DNA from: Onthomonas sp964456525
Lineage (GTDB): Bacteria > Bacillota > Clostridia > Oscillospirales > Oscillospiraceae
Length of the DNA stretch: 43,226 bases
Assembly: GCA_964456525.1 (NCBI GenBank)
Contig: CAYWAP010000013.1
Coordinates: 1 to 43,226, forward strand
Direction of reading: 5' to 3'
Position numbers and translations under genes: made by a program. The notes below the pieces were generated by a model. The model ran no database searches. It saw nothing but the letters and a program-made list of their open reading frames with translations, and was not told where the DNA came from. Below, piece after piece: positions 17,744-27,474 of the stretch. The stretch's first letter is position 1, and each line of letters starts with the position of its first letter.

Positions 17744-20173
17744 ATGCACGAATATTCTAAATTCGATCTTTGCTCCCTGATCGAGGGCAAGCTGCGCCGC
17801 AACTTTGGACGCACTGCGAAAGAGGCTTCCAAGGTTCATCTCTTCAAGGCATGCGCCATGGTTCTGCGGGATATTATGTCCGCCGACCACATCGCTACCA
17901 AGGAGGAAAACCGCAAGAACAACGCCCGTGAGGTTCATTACCTCTCCATGGAGTTCCTGGTCGGCCGCTCCCTGATGAAAAACGCATATAACCTGGGGAT
18001 TCTGGAGCCCCTGAAAGAGGCCATCGCCGAATTGGGCTGTGATCCCGCCGAGTTGTTCGAGCTGGAACCCGATGCCGGTCTGGGCAATGGCGGACTGGGC
18101 CGTCTGGCCGCCTGCTATATGGACTCCATGGCCACTTTGAACATCCCCGCGACGGGCTACTCCATCTGCTATCAGCTGGGCATCTTCAAGCAGAAGATCG
18201 TGGACGGCAAGCAGATTGAACTTGCCGACGACTGGCTGGAGTTGGGCGATGCATGGCTGGTGGCCAAGCGCGACGAGACCGAGATTGTCCGCTTCGGCGG
18301 CCATGTCATCCAGACTCAGGACGAGAATGGCCGTTTCAAGGTGGAATATGAGGGCGGCACGGAGGTTCTGGCCGTCCCCATGGATATGAATATTGCCGGT
18401 TACGACACCAATACCGTCAACACCCTGCGTCTGTGGGATGCAAAGTCCCCGGTGCCCGTTGATATGTCCTATTACTCCTCCGGCGAGTACTTGAAGGCTG
18501 TTGAAGATCAGGCCAGCGCCGAGGTCATCGCCAAGGTTCTGTACCCCGCCGACAACCACTACGAGGGCAAGAGCCTGCGTCTGAAGCAGCAGTATTTTAT
18601 GGTTTCCGCCTCCATGCAGTCCATTGTGCGCAAGCACAAGGCCCATTACGGCACGCTGGCAAACTTTGCAGAAAAACATGTCATTCAGATCAATGACACC
18701 CATCCCACCCTGGTCATTCCCGAGCTGATGCGCCTCCTGATGGATGAAAACGGCTTTGGCTGGGACGAGGCCTGGAACATTGTCTCCAATTCCGTGGCCT
18801 ACACCAACCACACCGTGCTGGCAGAAGCGCTGGAGCATTGGCCCCAGCACCTGGTGGAATCTCTGCTGCCCCGTTGCTGGCAGATCATCTGCGAGATCAA
18901 CGAGCGCTATCTGGCCCAGGTTCGCGCTTTCTACCACAACGACGAGAACAAGGCCCGGGAACTGGCCATCGTCTGGGACGGCGACGTGCGTATGGCCAAC
19001 CTGTGCGTTGCCGCATGTTTCTCCGTGAACGGCGTGGCGGCGCTGCACTCCCAGATCCTCAAAGACGACGTTTTCCACTCTGCCTACCTGCGCACACCGG
19101 AAAAGTTCACCAACGTCACCAATGGCGTGGACCATCGCCGCTGGCTGGCTGAGGTCAACCCCGAGCTGCACAAGCTCATTTGCGACGTCAACGGCAACGA
19201 TGACTACCTGCTGCATCCGGATTCCCTGGAGGGGCTGCTGAAGGCCCGGGACGACGCCTCCGTCCTAGACCGGCTGGGCAAGATCAAACAGGCCAACAAG
19301 GAGCGGTTCGCCAAGTACGTCAAGCGTCAATTCGGCTACACCCTGAACACTGACGCAATCATTGACGTCCAGTCTAAGCGTCTGCATGAATACAAGCGCC
19401 AGCTGCTGAACGTCATGAACATCATCCATCTGTACCAGAAGCTCCAGGATGGGGAGGATATTCGTCCGCACACCTTCCTCTTCGCTGCCAAGGCGGCTCC
19501 TGGCTACTATATGGCCAAGCGCATCATTGAGCTGATCAACTCCGTTGCCTTCACCATCAACAACGACCCCATCTGCAAGGATAAGCTGCAGGTCTTCTTC
19601 CTGGAGAATTACCGCGTCTCCCTGGCTGAGCAGATGATCCCGGCCGCCGAGATCTCCGAACAGATCTCCACCGCCGGCAAGGAGGCCTCCGGCACGGGCA
19701 ACATGAAGTTCATGATGAACGGCGCTCTGACCATCGGCACCGAGGACGGCGCCAACGTGGAAATGCACGAGCTGCTGGGCGATGAGAACATCTTCATCTT
19801 CGGCCTGAGCGCGGAAGAAGTGGCTGCTAAGAAGGCTGCCGGTTACAACTCCTACGAGTATTACAACGGCAACCCCGTCCTGCACCGCGTGATGCGCCGT
19901 CTGGGCAACGAGCCCTGGGCGGATGGCAAGACCTATCAGGACATCGGCAACAGCTTGCTGTATGGTCAGGGTTGCTCTGCTGACGACTATCTGCTGCTGG
20001 CTGATTTCGAGAGCTATCGTTATATGCAGGGCAAGATCGTCTCCGCATACAGCGACCAGAAGCATTGGAACCAGATGGCTCTGACGAACATTGCCAAGTC
20101 CGGCAAGTTCGCCTCTGACCGCTCCATCCGCGATTACGCCAGCTATATCTGGCATGTTCCCACCCGTAAGTAA
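17744..20173 (+). CDS. glgP: Glycogen phosphorylase
   Basis: An 809-residue GT35 phosphorylase releasing glucose-1-phosphate from alpha-glucan ends, the usual bacterial length. DAGLGNGGLGRLAACYMDS, NDTHPTLVIPELMR and VTNGVDHRRWL are family landmarks. The PLP-binding Lys is in GTGNMKFMMNGAL near the C-terminus. AGGAGG lies upstream of the ATG. It has its own promoter, so breakdown can be controlled apart from synthesis. No debranching enzyme (GlgX or pullulanase) is in the window. Confidence 0.96.
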   Translation: MHEYSKFDLCSLIEGKLRRNFGRTAKEASKVHLFKACAMVLRDIMSADHIATKEENRKNNAREVHYLSMEFLVGRSLMKNAYNLGILEPLKEAIAELGCDPAELFELEPDAGLGNGGLGRLAACYMDSMATLNIPATGYSICYQLGIFKQKIVDGKQIELADDWLELGDAWLVAKRDETEIVRFGGHVIQTQDENGRFKVEYEGGTEVLAVPMDMNIAGYDTNTVNTLRLWDAKSPVPVDMSYYSSGEYLKAVEDQASAEVIAKVLYPADNHYEGKSLRLKQQYFMVSASMQSIVRKHKAHYGTLANFAEKHVIQINDTHPTLVIPELMRLLMDENGFGWDEAWNIVSNSVAYTNHTVLAEALEHWPQHLVESLLPRCWQIICEINERYLAQVRAFYHNDENKARELAIVWDGDVRMANLCVAACFSVNGVAALHSQILKDDVFHSAYLRTPEKFTNVTNGVDHRRWLAEVNPELHKLICDVNGNDDYLLHPDSLEGLLKARDDASVLDRLGKIKQANKERFAKYVKRQFGYTLNTDAIIDVQSKRLHEYKRQLLNVMNIIHLYQKLQDGEDIRPHTFLFAAKAAPGYYMAKRIIELINSVAFTINNDPICKDKLQVFFLENYRVSLAEQMIPAAEISEQISTAGKEASGTGNMKFMMNGALTIGTEDGANVEMHELLGDENIFIFGLSAEEVAAKKAAGYNSYEYYNGNPVLHRVMRRLGNEPWADGKTYQDIGNSLLYGQGCSADDYLLLADFESYRYMQGKIVSAYSDQKHWNQMALTNIAKSGKFASDRSIRDYASYIWHVPTRK

Positions 20174-20214
20174 GGTGCGGTAACCGGGGACTCTGTTCCA
20201 CCAACATCTACAAC

Positions 20215-20242
20215 AAAGGCACGGCCTGGAGCCGTGCCTTTT
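20215..20242 (+). terminator. Terminator of glgP
   Basis: AAAGGCACGGC (20215-20225) and GCCGTGCCTTT (20231-20241) form a perfect 11-bp stem with loop CTGGA and run into a T-tract. The A/T ends would let it act on the opposite strand too. Confidence 0.92.
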
Positions 20243-20260
20243 CGTTTGTCATTTCCACTT

Positions 20261-20286
20261 CCCCAGCGTCTCGGAGGACGCTGGGG
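20261..20286 (-). terminator. Hairpin downstream of deoB
   Basis: CCCCAGCGTC (20261-20270) and GACGCTGGGG (20277-20286) form a perfect 10-bp stem 6 bases after the deoB stop. The minus-strand side has no T-run. The AT-rich stem at 20215 lies a little further and could complete termination of convergent transcripts. Confidence 0.6.
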
Positions 20287-20292
20287 GAATTT

Positions 20293-21483
20293 TCATTTCA
20301 GCAGGTGGAGGAGGGAGGTCCCGATGGTTCCCTCCGGCATGGAAAGCCCAAAATTGTCCACCACGGTGGCCCCGATGACGCCGAAGGTCTCCTGCTCTGG
20401 CAGTTGGCCGCCGCCCGCCATAGACGGGGACCAGGCGAGAAACGGCACCCGCTCACGGGTGTGATCCGTTCCGGTGTGGGTAGGGTCGTTGCCGTGATCT
20501 GCGGTCAGGATGAGCAAATCGTCCGCCTGCATCAGCGGCATCAGGATCCCCAATTTTTCGTCAAAGCGTTCGATCTCTGCGGCATACCCCGCCGGGTCAC
20601 GCCGGTGCCCCCACAGGGCGTCAAAGTCCACCAGATTGACAAAGCACAGCCCGGTAAAGTCCTGCTGGGCCAACGCAATTGTCTGCTCCATGCCGTGAAC
20701 CGAGGATTTTGACGGATGGCTGGCCGTCAGCCCCTCCCCGTCGAAAATATCGTAAATCTTGCCCACGGAAATGGCCTCCAGCCCCGCATCCTTCAGCACA
20801 TTCAGCGCCGTCCGTCCGGGGGGTTTTAGCGCGTAATCGTGCCGGTTGCTGGTGCGCCGGAAGGTTCCCTTTCTGGTTCCCACATAGGGGCGGGCAATGA
20901 CGCGGCCCACTTTCCACTCATCCCGCATTGTCAGCTCCCGGGCAATCTCACAGCAGCGGTACAGCTCCTGAAGATCAAACGTCTCCTCATTGCCGCAAAT
21001 TTGCAGAACCGAGTCGGCAGAGGTGTAGACGATCATATGGCCGGTGGCAATTTCCTCCTCGGCCAGCTCCTCCAAAATCTCGGTGCCGCTGGCGCTCTTG
21101 TTCCCAATGACCTTGTGGCCGGTGCGCTTTTCCAGTTCTGCGATCAACTCCGGCGGAAAGCCGTCCTCGGTAAACGTCTTAAAGGGCTTCTCTGTCCAGA
21201 TGCCCATCATCTCCCAATGGCCTGCCATGGTATCTTTCGCATCGCTTGCCTCTTTCAAGGTCGTATAATAACCCAGGGGGCGTTCCACCGGCGGAACCTG
21301 CTTCAGCGGGTGCAAGTTCGCAAGGCCCAGCTTTTGCAAGTTGGGAATGCAGAAGGTATCCACCGATTCAGAGATATGGCCCAGCGTATCCGTCCCCACA
21401 TCTCCATATTTCGCCGCATCCTCCATGGCGCCCGCGCCCAGGGAGTCCAGAACGATGAGGAATATCCGCTTATATGGTTTCAT
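20293..21483 (-). CDS. deoB: Phosphopentomutase
   Basis: A 396-residue metalloenzyme of the alkaline-phosphatase superfamily that interconverts (deoxy)ribose-1-phosphate and -5-phosphate. LIVLDSLGAGAM supplies the first metal Asp, KDTMAGHWEMMG carries the active-site Thr region, and TADHGNDPT plus TDHTRE bind the second metal. The start is ATG 21483 (MKPYKRIFL) with AAGGGAGA upstream; the longer in-frame reading to 21567 overlaps no conserved sequence. It ends the deoC-transporter-deoB cluster: imported nucleosides yield pentose-1-phosphate, DeoB makes the 5-phosphate, and DeoC cleaves the deoxy form. Confidence 0.95.
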   Translation of the reverse strand: MKPYKRIFLIVLDSLGAGAMEDAAKYGDVGTDTLGHISESVDTFCIPNLQKLGLANLHPLKQVPPVERPLGYYTTLKEASDAKDTMAGHWEMMGIWTEKPFKTFTEDGFPPELIAELEKRTGHKVIGNKSASGTEILEELAEEEIATGHMIVYTSADSVLQICGNEETFDLQELYRCCEIARELTMRDEWKVGRVIARPYVGTRKGTFRRTSNRHDYALKPPGRTALNVLKDAGLEAISVGKIYDIFDGEGLTASHPSKSSVHGMEQTIALAQQDFTGLCFVNLVDFDALWGHRRDPAGYAAEIERFDEKLGILMPLMQADDLLILTADHGNDPTHTGTDHTRERVPFLAWSPSMAGGGQLPEQETFGVIGATVVDNFGLSMPEGTIGTSLLHLLK

Positions 21484-21563
21484 GAAGTCTCCCTTCTCAC
21501 ATATCACAGTTTGACAAAAGGCCAGGGGCCGGCGGCTGCCGGCCCCTGTAAACGGAATGAATA

Positions 21564-22505
21564 TCAACGCTGTCCCTTGTCGTAGGGGATACCCTCCGCC
21601 TTGGGCGCTCTGGATTTCTGAGAGGTCAGCGCCAGAACGAGCAAAGAGATGATATAGGGCAGCATGTTGTACAAGGTGCCGGGCAGGTTCAGCGCCACCA
21701 GAATGTCAAAGCCGGTGTAGACGTTGGACAGTGCGCGGAACAGACCGAACAGCAGGGCAGCCAGTGCAATGCGGATGGGTTTCCACTGGCCAAAGATCAT
21801 AACAGCCAGTGCCAGGAAGCCAAAGCCGGCCACGCCGTTTTCAAACTTCCACTCGGAAACGCCGGCCGTGATATAGACGATGCCGCCCAGTCCGCCCAAC
21901 ACGCCGGAGATCATCACGCCGGCATAGCGCATCTTGTAGACGTTAATGCCAACGGAGTCAGCCGCCTGCGGATGCTCGCCGCAAGCCATCAGGCGCAGGC
22001 CAAAGCGGGTCTTATACAGCAGGACATAGGAAGCCACCAGGAGCACAGCCGTAATCAGCATAAACCAGTTAAACTCAAAGCTGCCGATTTTGACAATAAA
22101 GGCCTGCTTTTGGGAAATATACTGAATGGTGGAGGAAACGTTGTTGGGGTTCTCTGCGGTGTTGATGGCCTTGACAATGACGGTTGCGGCAGCAGTGCCC
22201 AGCAGGTTCATAGCCGTACCCACCAGCGTCTGATCCGCATTCAAGTTGATGGCTGCCACCGCCAGCAACAGAGAATAGATCACGCCGACCAGGATGGCGC
22301 CGAGAATGACGGCCACAATCATGACCACGTCCGGCGTGCCGCTTGGCATATACTTCATGACCAGCGCGCCGCCAAGGGCGCCCATGACCATGATTCCCTC
22401 CAGGCCCAGGTTGATAACGCCGCTGTGTTCCGAGAAACAGCCGCCCAGTGCGACCAGAATCAAAACAGAGGCATAGATCAGCATATATTGCAGCAACAGT
22501 ACCAT
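21564..22505 (-). CDS. Nucleoside ABC transporter permease (NupQ-like)
   Basis: A 313-residue inner-membrane permease of the BMP/CUT2-related branched type, with eight to ten hydrophobic helices. The stretch INLGLEGIMVMGALGGAL near the N-terminus and MRYAGVMISGVLGGLGG in the coupling region are characteristic. The end is a hydrophilic tail. It shares one base with the stop of the preceding permease gene (TAATG). It is the second permease of a NupNOPQ-type purine/pyrimidine nucleoside importer, as judged by the set of four genes and the flanking deo genes. Confidence 0.88.
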   Translation of the reverse strand: MVLLLQYMLIYASVLILVALGGCFSEHSGVINLGLEGIMVMGALGGALVMKYMPSGTPDVVMIVAVILGAILVGVIYSLLLAVAAINLNADQTLVGTAMNLLGTAAATVIVKAINTAENPNNVSSTIQYISQKQAFIVKIGSFEFNWFMLITAVLLVASYVLLYKTRFGLRLMACGEHPQAADSVGINVYKMRYAGVMISGVLGGLGGIVYITAGVSEWKFENGVAGFGFLALAVMIFGQWKPIRIALAALLFGLFRALSNVYTGFDILVALNLPGTLYNMLPYIISLLVLALTSQKSRAPKAEGIPYDKGQR

Positions 22506-23641
22506 TATGCCTCGCCCCCTTTCCCATGCTTCAGGGCAGCTGCATTTTTCTCTGCCCGCTTGCGCAGATTGTTGTTAATACATACCTTAAAGAACAGAAC
22601 GAAACCGCACAGGTAGATGATAATTGCGGAGATCAGATCGGAAATCTGGGAACAGTACAGGGTCTTGTCCACGTAGGAGCCGCCGCTGGTGATGTGCTGA
22701 ATGAAGAAGGAGGCAAACACGGTGCCGATGGGGTGAAGGCCGCCCAGGAACGCCGCGGCGATGCCATTAAAGCCCATATTGGGCACACTGGTCTGGGAGC
22801 AGGACCACTGTTCAATGCCCGTGAGGTAATTGAACGCGGCGCCCAGCCCGGCCAGACAGCCCGAGATGGCCATGGTCAGAATGATGTTCTTCTTTTCCCG
22901 CATACCCGCATATTTGGCTGCATTCTTATTCAAGCCGGTGGCTTTCAGCTCATAGCCCAGCTTGGTCTTCTCCAGAATGACCCAGACCAGAACGGCAATG
23001 ATGACGGCCAGCGGAATGGCGATGGTCACGTATTTGTTGTTGGAAAACAGGGTTTCCAGGCCCAGGGAGGGCAGGAGGGAGACGGTATAGCTGCCGGTCA
23101 GAGCCTTGGTATAGGTGGTGGCCGACTCCGTGACGTTGGTGAGGATCATGTTCACGCCGTACAGACTGATCCAGTTCAGCATAATGCAGGCAATGACCTC
23201 GTTGACGTTCAGGTACGCCTTCAGCGCCCCGGAAAGCGCCCCCCACAGGGCCCCTGCGACCATGGCGGCTACCAGGCAGACATACCAGGGCATGTGGAAC
23301 GCCAATGCCAGGTACAGACTGGCGCCCGCTCCCACCGTGTACTGGCCGGAAGCGCCGATATTGAACAAGCCCACCTTATACGCAAACAGGACGGACAGGG
23401 AACACATCAGCAGAGGGGAAGCTTTGACCAGCGTGGAGCCAAAGTATTGGAGCGCGACCTGTTCATTGGAATAGGTCAGGAAGTTTTTCAGGATGGCGAG
23501 GATGGCCTCGCCGGCCCCCTCCGGATTGATCAGCAGCAGAACCACATAGCCGATCACCAGACCGATGACAATGCAGAGCAGAGAGGCCACAAGGGTCTGA
23601 ACGCCTTCCCTTGCAAGCAGGCTTTTTTTCTCATGTTTCAT
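22505..23641 (-). CDS. Nucleoside ABC transporter permease (NupP-like)
   Basis: A 378-residue permease, longer at the N-terminus than its partner. Hydrophobic helices start at about residue 12. The family stretches LFNIGASGQYTVGAGAS and MGFNGIAAAFLGGLHPIG are present. It is 5 bases from the end of the ATPase gene and one base overlaps the next permease, a tight operon order ATPase-permease-permease. It pairs with the 21564-22505 protein to form the membrane channel of the importer. Confidence 0.88.
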   Translation of the reverse strand: MKHEKKSLLAREGVQTLVASLLCIVIGLVIGYVVLLLINPEGAGEAILAILKNFLTYSNEQVALQYFGSTLVKASPLLMCSLSVLFAYKVGLFNIGASGQYTVGAGASLYLALAFHMPWYVCLVAAMVAGALWGALSGALKAYLNVNEVIACIMLNWISLYGVNMILTNVTESATTYTKALTGSYTVSLLPSLGLETLFSNNKYVTIAIPLAVIIAVLVWVILEKTKLGYELKATGLNKNAAKYAGMREKKNIILTMAISGCLAGLGAAFNYLTGIEQWSCSQTSVPNMGFNGIAAAFLGGLHPIGTVFASFFIQHITSGGSYVDKTLYCSQISDLISAIIIYLCGFVLFFKVCINNNLRKRAEKNAAALKHGKGGEA

Positions 23642-23646
23642 GTCCC

Positions 23647-25176
23647 TCAGACCTCCATTCTCTTGGCGCCGGCCATATAGAGGCCAAGCTCTTCCACGGT
23701 GACGTTCTTGGGATCAAACTCGCCGACGATCTCCCCTTCGTACATGACCAGGATTCGGTCGGAAACGTTCATCACTTCGTCCAACTCCAGGCTGACCAGC
23801 AAAACGGCCTTGTCGGCGTCGCGCTGGGCAACCAGCTGCTTGTGAATATACTCAATGGCGCCCACGTCCAGACCGCGGGTGGGCTGAACCGCCACCAGCA
23901 GCTCCGGATCCTTGTCGATTTCACGGGCAATAATGGCCTTCTGCTGGTTGCCGCCCGACATGGCCCGGGCAGGGGTGACAGGGCCCTGACCGCTGCGGAC
24001 GTCATACTGTTCAATCAGGCGCTCGGCATACTGGCGAATTTCCCTGCGCTTCAGGAAGCCGGCCTGATTGGTGAACTGGGGCTCAAAGTAACGCTGCAAC
24101 ACGATGTTGTCCTCCAGCGTATAGTCCAGAACCAGGCCATACTTGTGGCGGTCCTCCGGAATGTGGCTCATCCCGCTGATGGAACGCTCCCGAATCGGGG
24201 CGTGGGTAATATCCTTGCCGTTCAGAGTGAGGGAGCCGCTCTTCACCGGCTCCAGACCGGTCAGGCCGTAGACCAGTTCTGTCTGGCCGTTGCCGTCAAT
24301 TCCGGCAATACAGACAATTTCGCCCCGGCGCACCTGGAAGGAGACATTGCGAACCGCGTCGTTTTTGTGGAGGTTGGACACGACGGACACGTTCTTGACG
24401 TCCAAAACCACCTCCCCGGGCTTGGCGGGGGACTTGTCCACTGTAAAGCTGACATCACGGCCGACCATCATAGCGGACAGCTTCTCAGCGGTGGTGTTTT
24501 GGGTCTCTACCGTGCCGACATATTTGCCCTTGCGCAGGACGGTACAGCGGTCGGCCACCGCCATGATCTCGGACAGCTTATGGGAGATAAACAAAATGCT
24601 CTTGCCCTCCGCGGCCAGATTCCGCATGATCTGCATTAGCTGGTCGATCTCCTGAGGCGTCAGAACGGCGGTGGGCTCGTCAAAAATCAAAATTTCATTG
24701 TCCCGATAGAGCATCTTCAGGATCTCCGTGCGCTGCTGCATGCCCACGGAAATATCCTCAATCAGCGCGTCCAGCTCCACATCCAGATGATAGCGCTGGG
24801 ACAGCTCCCGAACCTTTTTGCGGGCCTCGTCCTTTTTCAAAAAGCCGTTTTTCACCGGCTCCACGCCCAGGATGATGTTGTCCAGAACCGAAAAACACTC
24901 GACGAGCTTGAAGTGCTGGTGCACCATGCCGATACCCAAATCGTTGGCATCGTTGGGGTCCGTAATTTTCACTTTCTTCCCATCTTTGCGGATTTCGCCC
25001 TCCTCCGGCTGGTAAAGGCCGAAGAGGACGCTCATCAAAGTGGATTTTCCGGCGCCATTCTCGCCCAGCAACGCATGGATTTCTCCCTTGCGCAGCTGAA
25101 GCGTGATGTCATCGTTGGCGATAATACCTGGGAATTTCTTGGTGATATGAAGCATCTCTATGGCATAATTCTCCAA
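23647..25176 (-). CDS. Nucleoside ABC transporter ATP-binding protein (NupO-like), TTG start
   Basis: A 509-residue protein with two ATPase domains in tandem. The first has Walker A GENGAGKSTL, signature SVGMQQR and Walker B LIFDEPT. The second has a weaker P-loop GIDGNGQTEL and signature SGGNQQK. This is the two-domain sugar/nucleoside importer type. I place the start at a TTG (25176), giving ENYAIEMLHITKKFPG, because AGAGGAAGGG lies 7-8 bases upstream and Bacillus NupO-type proteins begin with a similar short YVIEML lead. ATG 25155 is the alternative, with poor spacing to any Shine-Dalgarno. Confidence 0.88.
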   Translation of the reverse strand: MENYAIEMLHITKKFPGIIANDDITLQLRKGEIHALLGENGAGKSTLMSVLFGLYQPEEGEIRKDGKKVKITDPNDANDLGIGMVHQHFKLVECFSVLDNIILGVEPVKNGFLKKDEARKKVRELSQRYHLDVELDALIEDISVGMQQRTEILKMLYRDNEILIFDEPTAVLTPQEIDQLMQIMRNLAAEGKSILFISHKLSEIMAVADRCTVLRKGKYVGTVETQNTTAEKLSAMMVGRDVSFTVDKSPAKPGEVVLDVKNVSVVSNLHKNDAVRNVSFQVRRGEIVCIAGIDGNGQTELVYGLTGLEPVKSGSLTLNGKDITHAPIRERSISGMSHIPEDRHKYGLVLDYTLEDNIVLQRYFEPQFTNQAGFLKRREIRQYAERLIEQYDVRSGQGPVTPARAMSGGNQQKAIIAREIDKDPELLVAVQPTRGLDVGAIEYIHKQLVAQRDADKAVLLVSLELDEVMNVSDRILVMYEGEIVGEFDPKNVTVEELGLYMAGAKRMEV

Positions 25177-25372
25177 CTGTAAACCCTTCCTCTCGTAGTA
25201 AAATGAAATGCAGAGCAAAAGCAGCGCTCCGCAAATTGAAGACCAAAGCAAAGCCTAAGATTCGTTCCCTTATTTTAACATATTTTTCCCCGCTTGCAAA
25301 GCGTTTTATATGCATATTTTCCAAAATACGGCCAGTTAACCATATTCATATCCACCTGCGTTCAAATACAAA

Positions 25373-25395
25373 GGGGCAGGCCTTTGGCCCGCCCC
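25373..25395 (-). terminator. Hairpin between binding-protein and ATPase genes
   Basis: GGGGCAGGCC (25373-25382) pairs with GGCCCGCCCC (25386-25395) apart from one mismatch, with a three-base loop, followed on the minus strand by TTTGTATTTG. Such hairpins often keep the binding protein more abundant than the membrane subunits. The rest of 25177-25432 shows no gene. Confidence 0.65.
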
Positions 25396-25432
25396 CCAGT
25401 AGGTGGTTTGATACAGTTTTAGATTCGATCCA

Positions 25433-26653
25433 TTACATGATGGTGCCGTCACGATAATCAACGGAGATGGAGAGTTCGGGCTGAGAATCAACGGAGTTAT
25501 CCACGGTGATATCGCCGTTGTACAGAGCAGCAACCAGTTCCGCATAATCTTCCTCAGTGAAGGTATCGCACCACTGAGTGCTTTCAGCCAGCTGGACATA
25601 GTTCAGAGACATATCGTCGGTAGAAACCAGACCCAGATTGTCGATCTTGCCCACATAGTCATCCCAGGTGTCTTCCAGAATGATGGCGCTCAGGAGGGTT
25701 TCGGTGGTCGCCGCCAGACCCTTCATGGCGGAAGTAATCGTCATGCCTTCGCCATACTCGTCAATGGTGGCAGCCTGGTCCACGTCGACGCCGATGACCT
25801 TGCCGTCGACCTTCGCGGCAGCCTCAGCAGCAGAGGTGTAGATGCCGCCGCCGCAGGCGAAGACGACTTCCGTGCCGCTGCTGTACCAGGTGTCCATGAC
25901 AGCCGTGATCTCAGAGGAACCATAGAACTGGCCGCCATATGCGTACTCAACGGAGATCTCATCGGTGATGCCAAGCTCCTCAGCCGCATCGTTAATGCCC
26001 TGCAGGTAGCCGTAGCCATAGCGGATAACTGCGGGAACTTCCATGCCGCCCAGGAAGCCCAGCTGGGTGTAACCCATCATAACGGCGGCATAGCCAGCCA
26101 TGTAGCCGGGCAGCTCTTCCTGATAAACGGCGCAGTAGGTGTTCTCCGTGTTATAATACTCGGATACGTCCCAGTCCGCGTCAGGATTCTCATCGTACTC
26201 ATCGCCCAAAGCCGCAGACAGGATATCAGACTCGCTCATATCCAGAGCCACGAACTTCACGTCAGGGTACTTGGTGCTGCACTCCACCAGAGCGGCCGCA
26301 AACAGGTAGCCGGGCATAACGATCACGTTGTAGCCCTCGCCCACGGCGGAGTCGATCATTGCGATACGGGCGTCATCCGTGTCGCTGTCGGGCTTCTTGT
26401 AGGTGAATTCCACGTTATTTTCCTCGCAGAACGCCACGCAAGCCTCATAGGTGGTCTGGTTGAAGGACTGATCCGTGATGTCGCCGGAGTCGGTAATCAT
26501 TGCAACTTTGTATTCAGAGTTGCTCTCCTCCTCCACGTCAGAGCCAGAAGTGTCACTGGCGTCGGAGCTGGAGCTGGAACTGCCGCAGGCCGCCAGGGAC
26601 AGCAGCATAACCAGTGCCAGAAGCAGCGACAAAACTTTACGCATCTTCTTCAT
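25433..26653 (-). CDS. BMP-family nucleoside-binding lipoprotein (NupN-like)
   Basis: A 406-residue extracytoplasmic binding protein. Its signal peptide has an MKKMRK basic start, a hydrophobic stretch and lipobox LAAC with lipid-bearing Cys23. A Ser/Asp/Glu linker follows to about residue 47, then the BMP domain begins with YKVAMITDSGDITDQSFNQ. It carries the SFNQ and GGGIY landmarks of the purine-nucleoside receptor family (PnrA/BMP). It captures the substrate for the permeases encoded downstream. Start ATG 26653 follows GGAGAG, with a promoter at 26725-26753. Confidence 0.92.
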   Translation of the reverse strand: MKKMRKVLSLLLALVMLLSLAACGSSSSSSDASDTSGSDVEEESNSEYKVAMITDSGDITDQSFNQTTYEACVAFCEENNVEFTYKKPDSDTDDARIAMIDSAVGEGYNVIVMPGYLFAAALVECSTKYPDVKFVALDMSESDILSAALGDEYDENPDADWDVSEYYNTENTYCAVYQEELPGYMAGYAAVMMGYTQLGFLGGMEVPAVIRYGYGYLQGINDAAEELGITDEISVEYAYGGQFYGSSEITAVMDTWYSSGTEVVFACGGGIYTSAAEAAAKVDGKVIGVDVDQAATIDEYGEGMTITSAMKGLAATTETLLSAIILEDTWDDYVGKIDNLGLVSTDDMSLNYVQLAESTQWCDTFTEEDYAELVAALYNGDITVDNSVDSQPELSISVDYRDGTIM

Positions 26654-26724
26654 TTTGTGTATCTCTCCTTTTTATTGTGACGATATCGGTTTTGTCCACA
26701 TACCGTGCACTAAAATCAACTATT

Positions 26725-26753
26725 AGTATATCCCAATTTCCCAAAGAAGGCAA
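26725..26753 (-). promoter_or_regulatory. Promoter of the nucleoside transporter genes
   Basis: On the minus strand TTGCCT (26753-26748) and TATACT (26730-26725) are separated by 17 bases, between deoC and the binding-protein gene. The transporter can therefore be transcribed apart from deoC. Confidence 0.7.
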
Positions 26754-26800
26754 GCAAAAACTGTTCAGAAATTTACATTCGCCTGACAAATCTTTGCCGC

Positions 26801-26817
26801 CCCGGTTTTGTACCGGG
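26801..26817 (-). terminator. Short hairpin right after deoC
   Basis: CCCGGT (26801-26806) and ACCGGG (26812-26817) form a 6-bp stem directly after the deoC stop. No T-tract follows on the minus strand, so readthrough into the transporter genes is likely. Confidence 0.35.
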
Positions 26818-27474
26818 TTAGCCCTCCTGGGATTTGACGATCTTGACGATGCGGGAGGTGCCCAGACGGTCTGCCCCCAGGGCGAGGAAATCCTCCGCGT
26901 CCTGCAAGCTGGCGATGCCGCCGGCTGCCTTGATCTTGACCCCCGGCGCCACATGGGCGGCAAACAGGGCCACATCTTCCCGGGTGGCCCCTGCGGTGGA
27001 GAACCCGGTAGAGGTTTTGATATAGTCCGCCTTCGCCTGGGAGACGATCTCGCACAGCTTCACCTTCTCCTGATCCGTGAGCAGGCAGGTTTCGATAATC
27101 ACCTTCAAAACCTTGCCCTGGCAGGCTCCGCGCACCGCCTGGATCTCGGCAAGGAGATCCTCCCAGCGGCCGTCCTTTGCCCAGCCCAGGTTGATGACCA
27201 TATCGATCTCCGCCGCGCCGTTGGCAACGGCGTCCTCCGTCTCAAAGACCTTGGCTGCTGTGGTGGAGTAGCCATTGGGGAAACCGATCACCGTGCAGAC
27301 CGGGCACCGGCCCTCCAGGTATTCAGCCGCCTGCCTGACATAGCTGGCAGGGATGCACACGCTGGCACAGCCGTATTTCACCCCATCGTCACAGATCGCT
27401 TTGATCTCCGCCCAGGTGGCCGTCTGCGTCAGCAGGGTATGGTCCACATGGGACAGCAATTTACTCAATTCCAT
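26818..27474 (-). CDS. deoC: Deoxyribose-phosphate aldolase
   Basis: A 218-residue class I aldolase splitting 2-deoxyribose-5-phosphate into glyceraldehyde-3-phosphate and acetaldehyde. The Schiff-base Lys is K153 in YIKTSTGF, with Asp91 in EIDMVINLG and Lys183 in KIKAAGGI completing the site. Start ATG 27474 (MELSKLLSHVDHTLL) has AAGGAGGA 4 bases upstream; the reading extended to 27624 has no homology. It is upstream of, and same-strand with, the transporter and deoB. Confidence 0.96.
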   Translation of the reverse strand: MELSKLLSHVDHTLLTQTATWAEIKAICDDGVKYGCASVCIPASYVRQAAEYLEGRCPVCTVIGFPNGYSTTAAKVFETEDAVANGAAEIDMVINLGWAKDGRWEDLLAEIQAVRGACQGKVLKVIIETCLLTDQEKVKLCEIVSQAKADYIKTSTGFSTAGATREDVALFAAHVAPGVKIKAAGGIASLQDAEDFLALGADRLGTSRIVKIVKSQEG

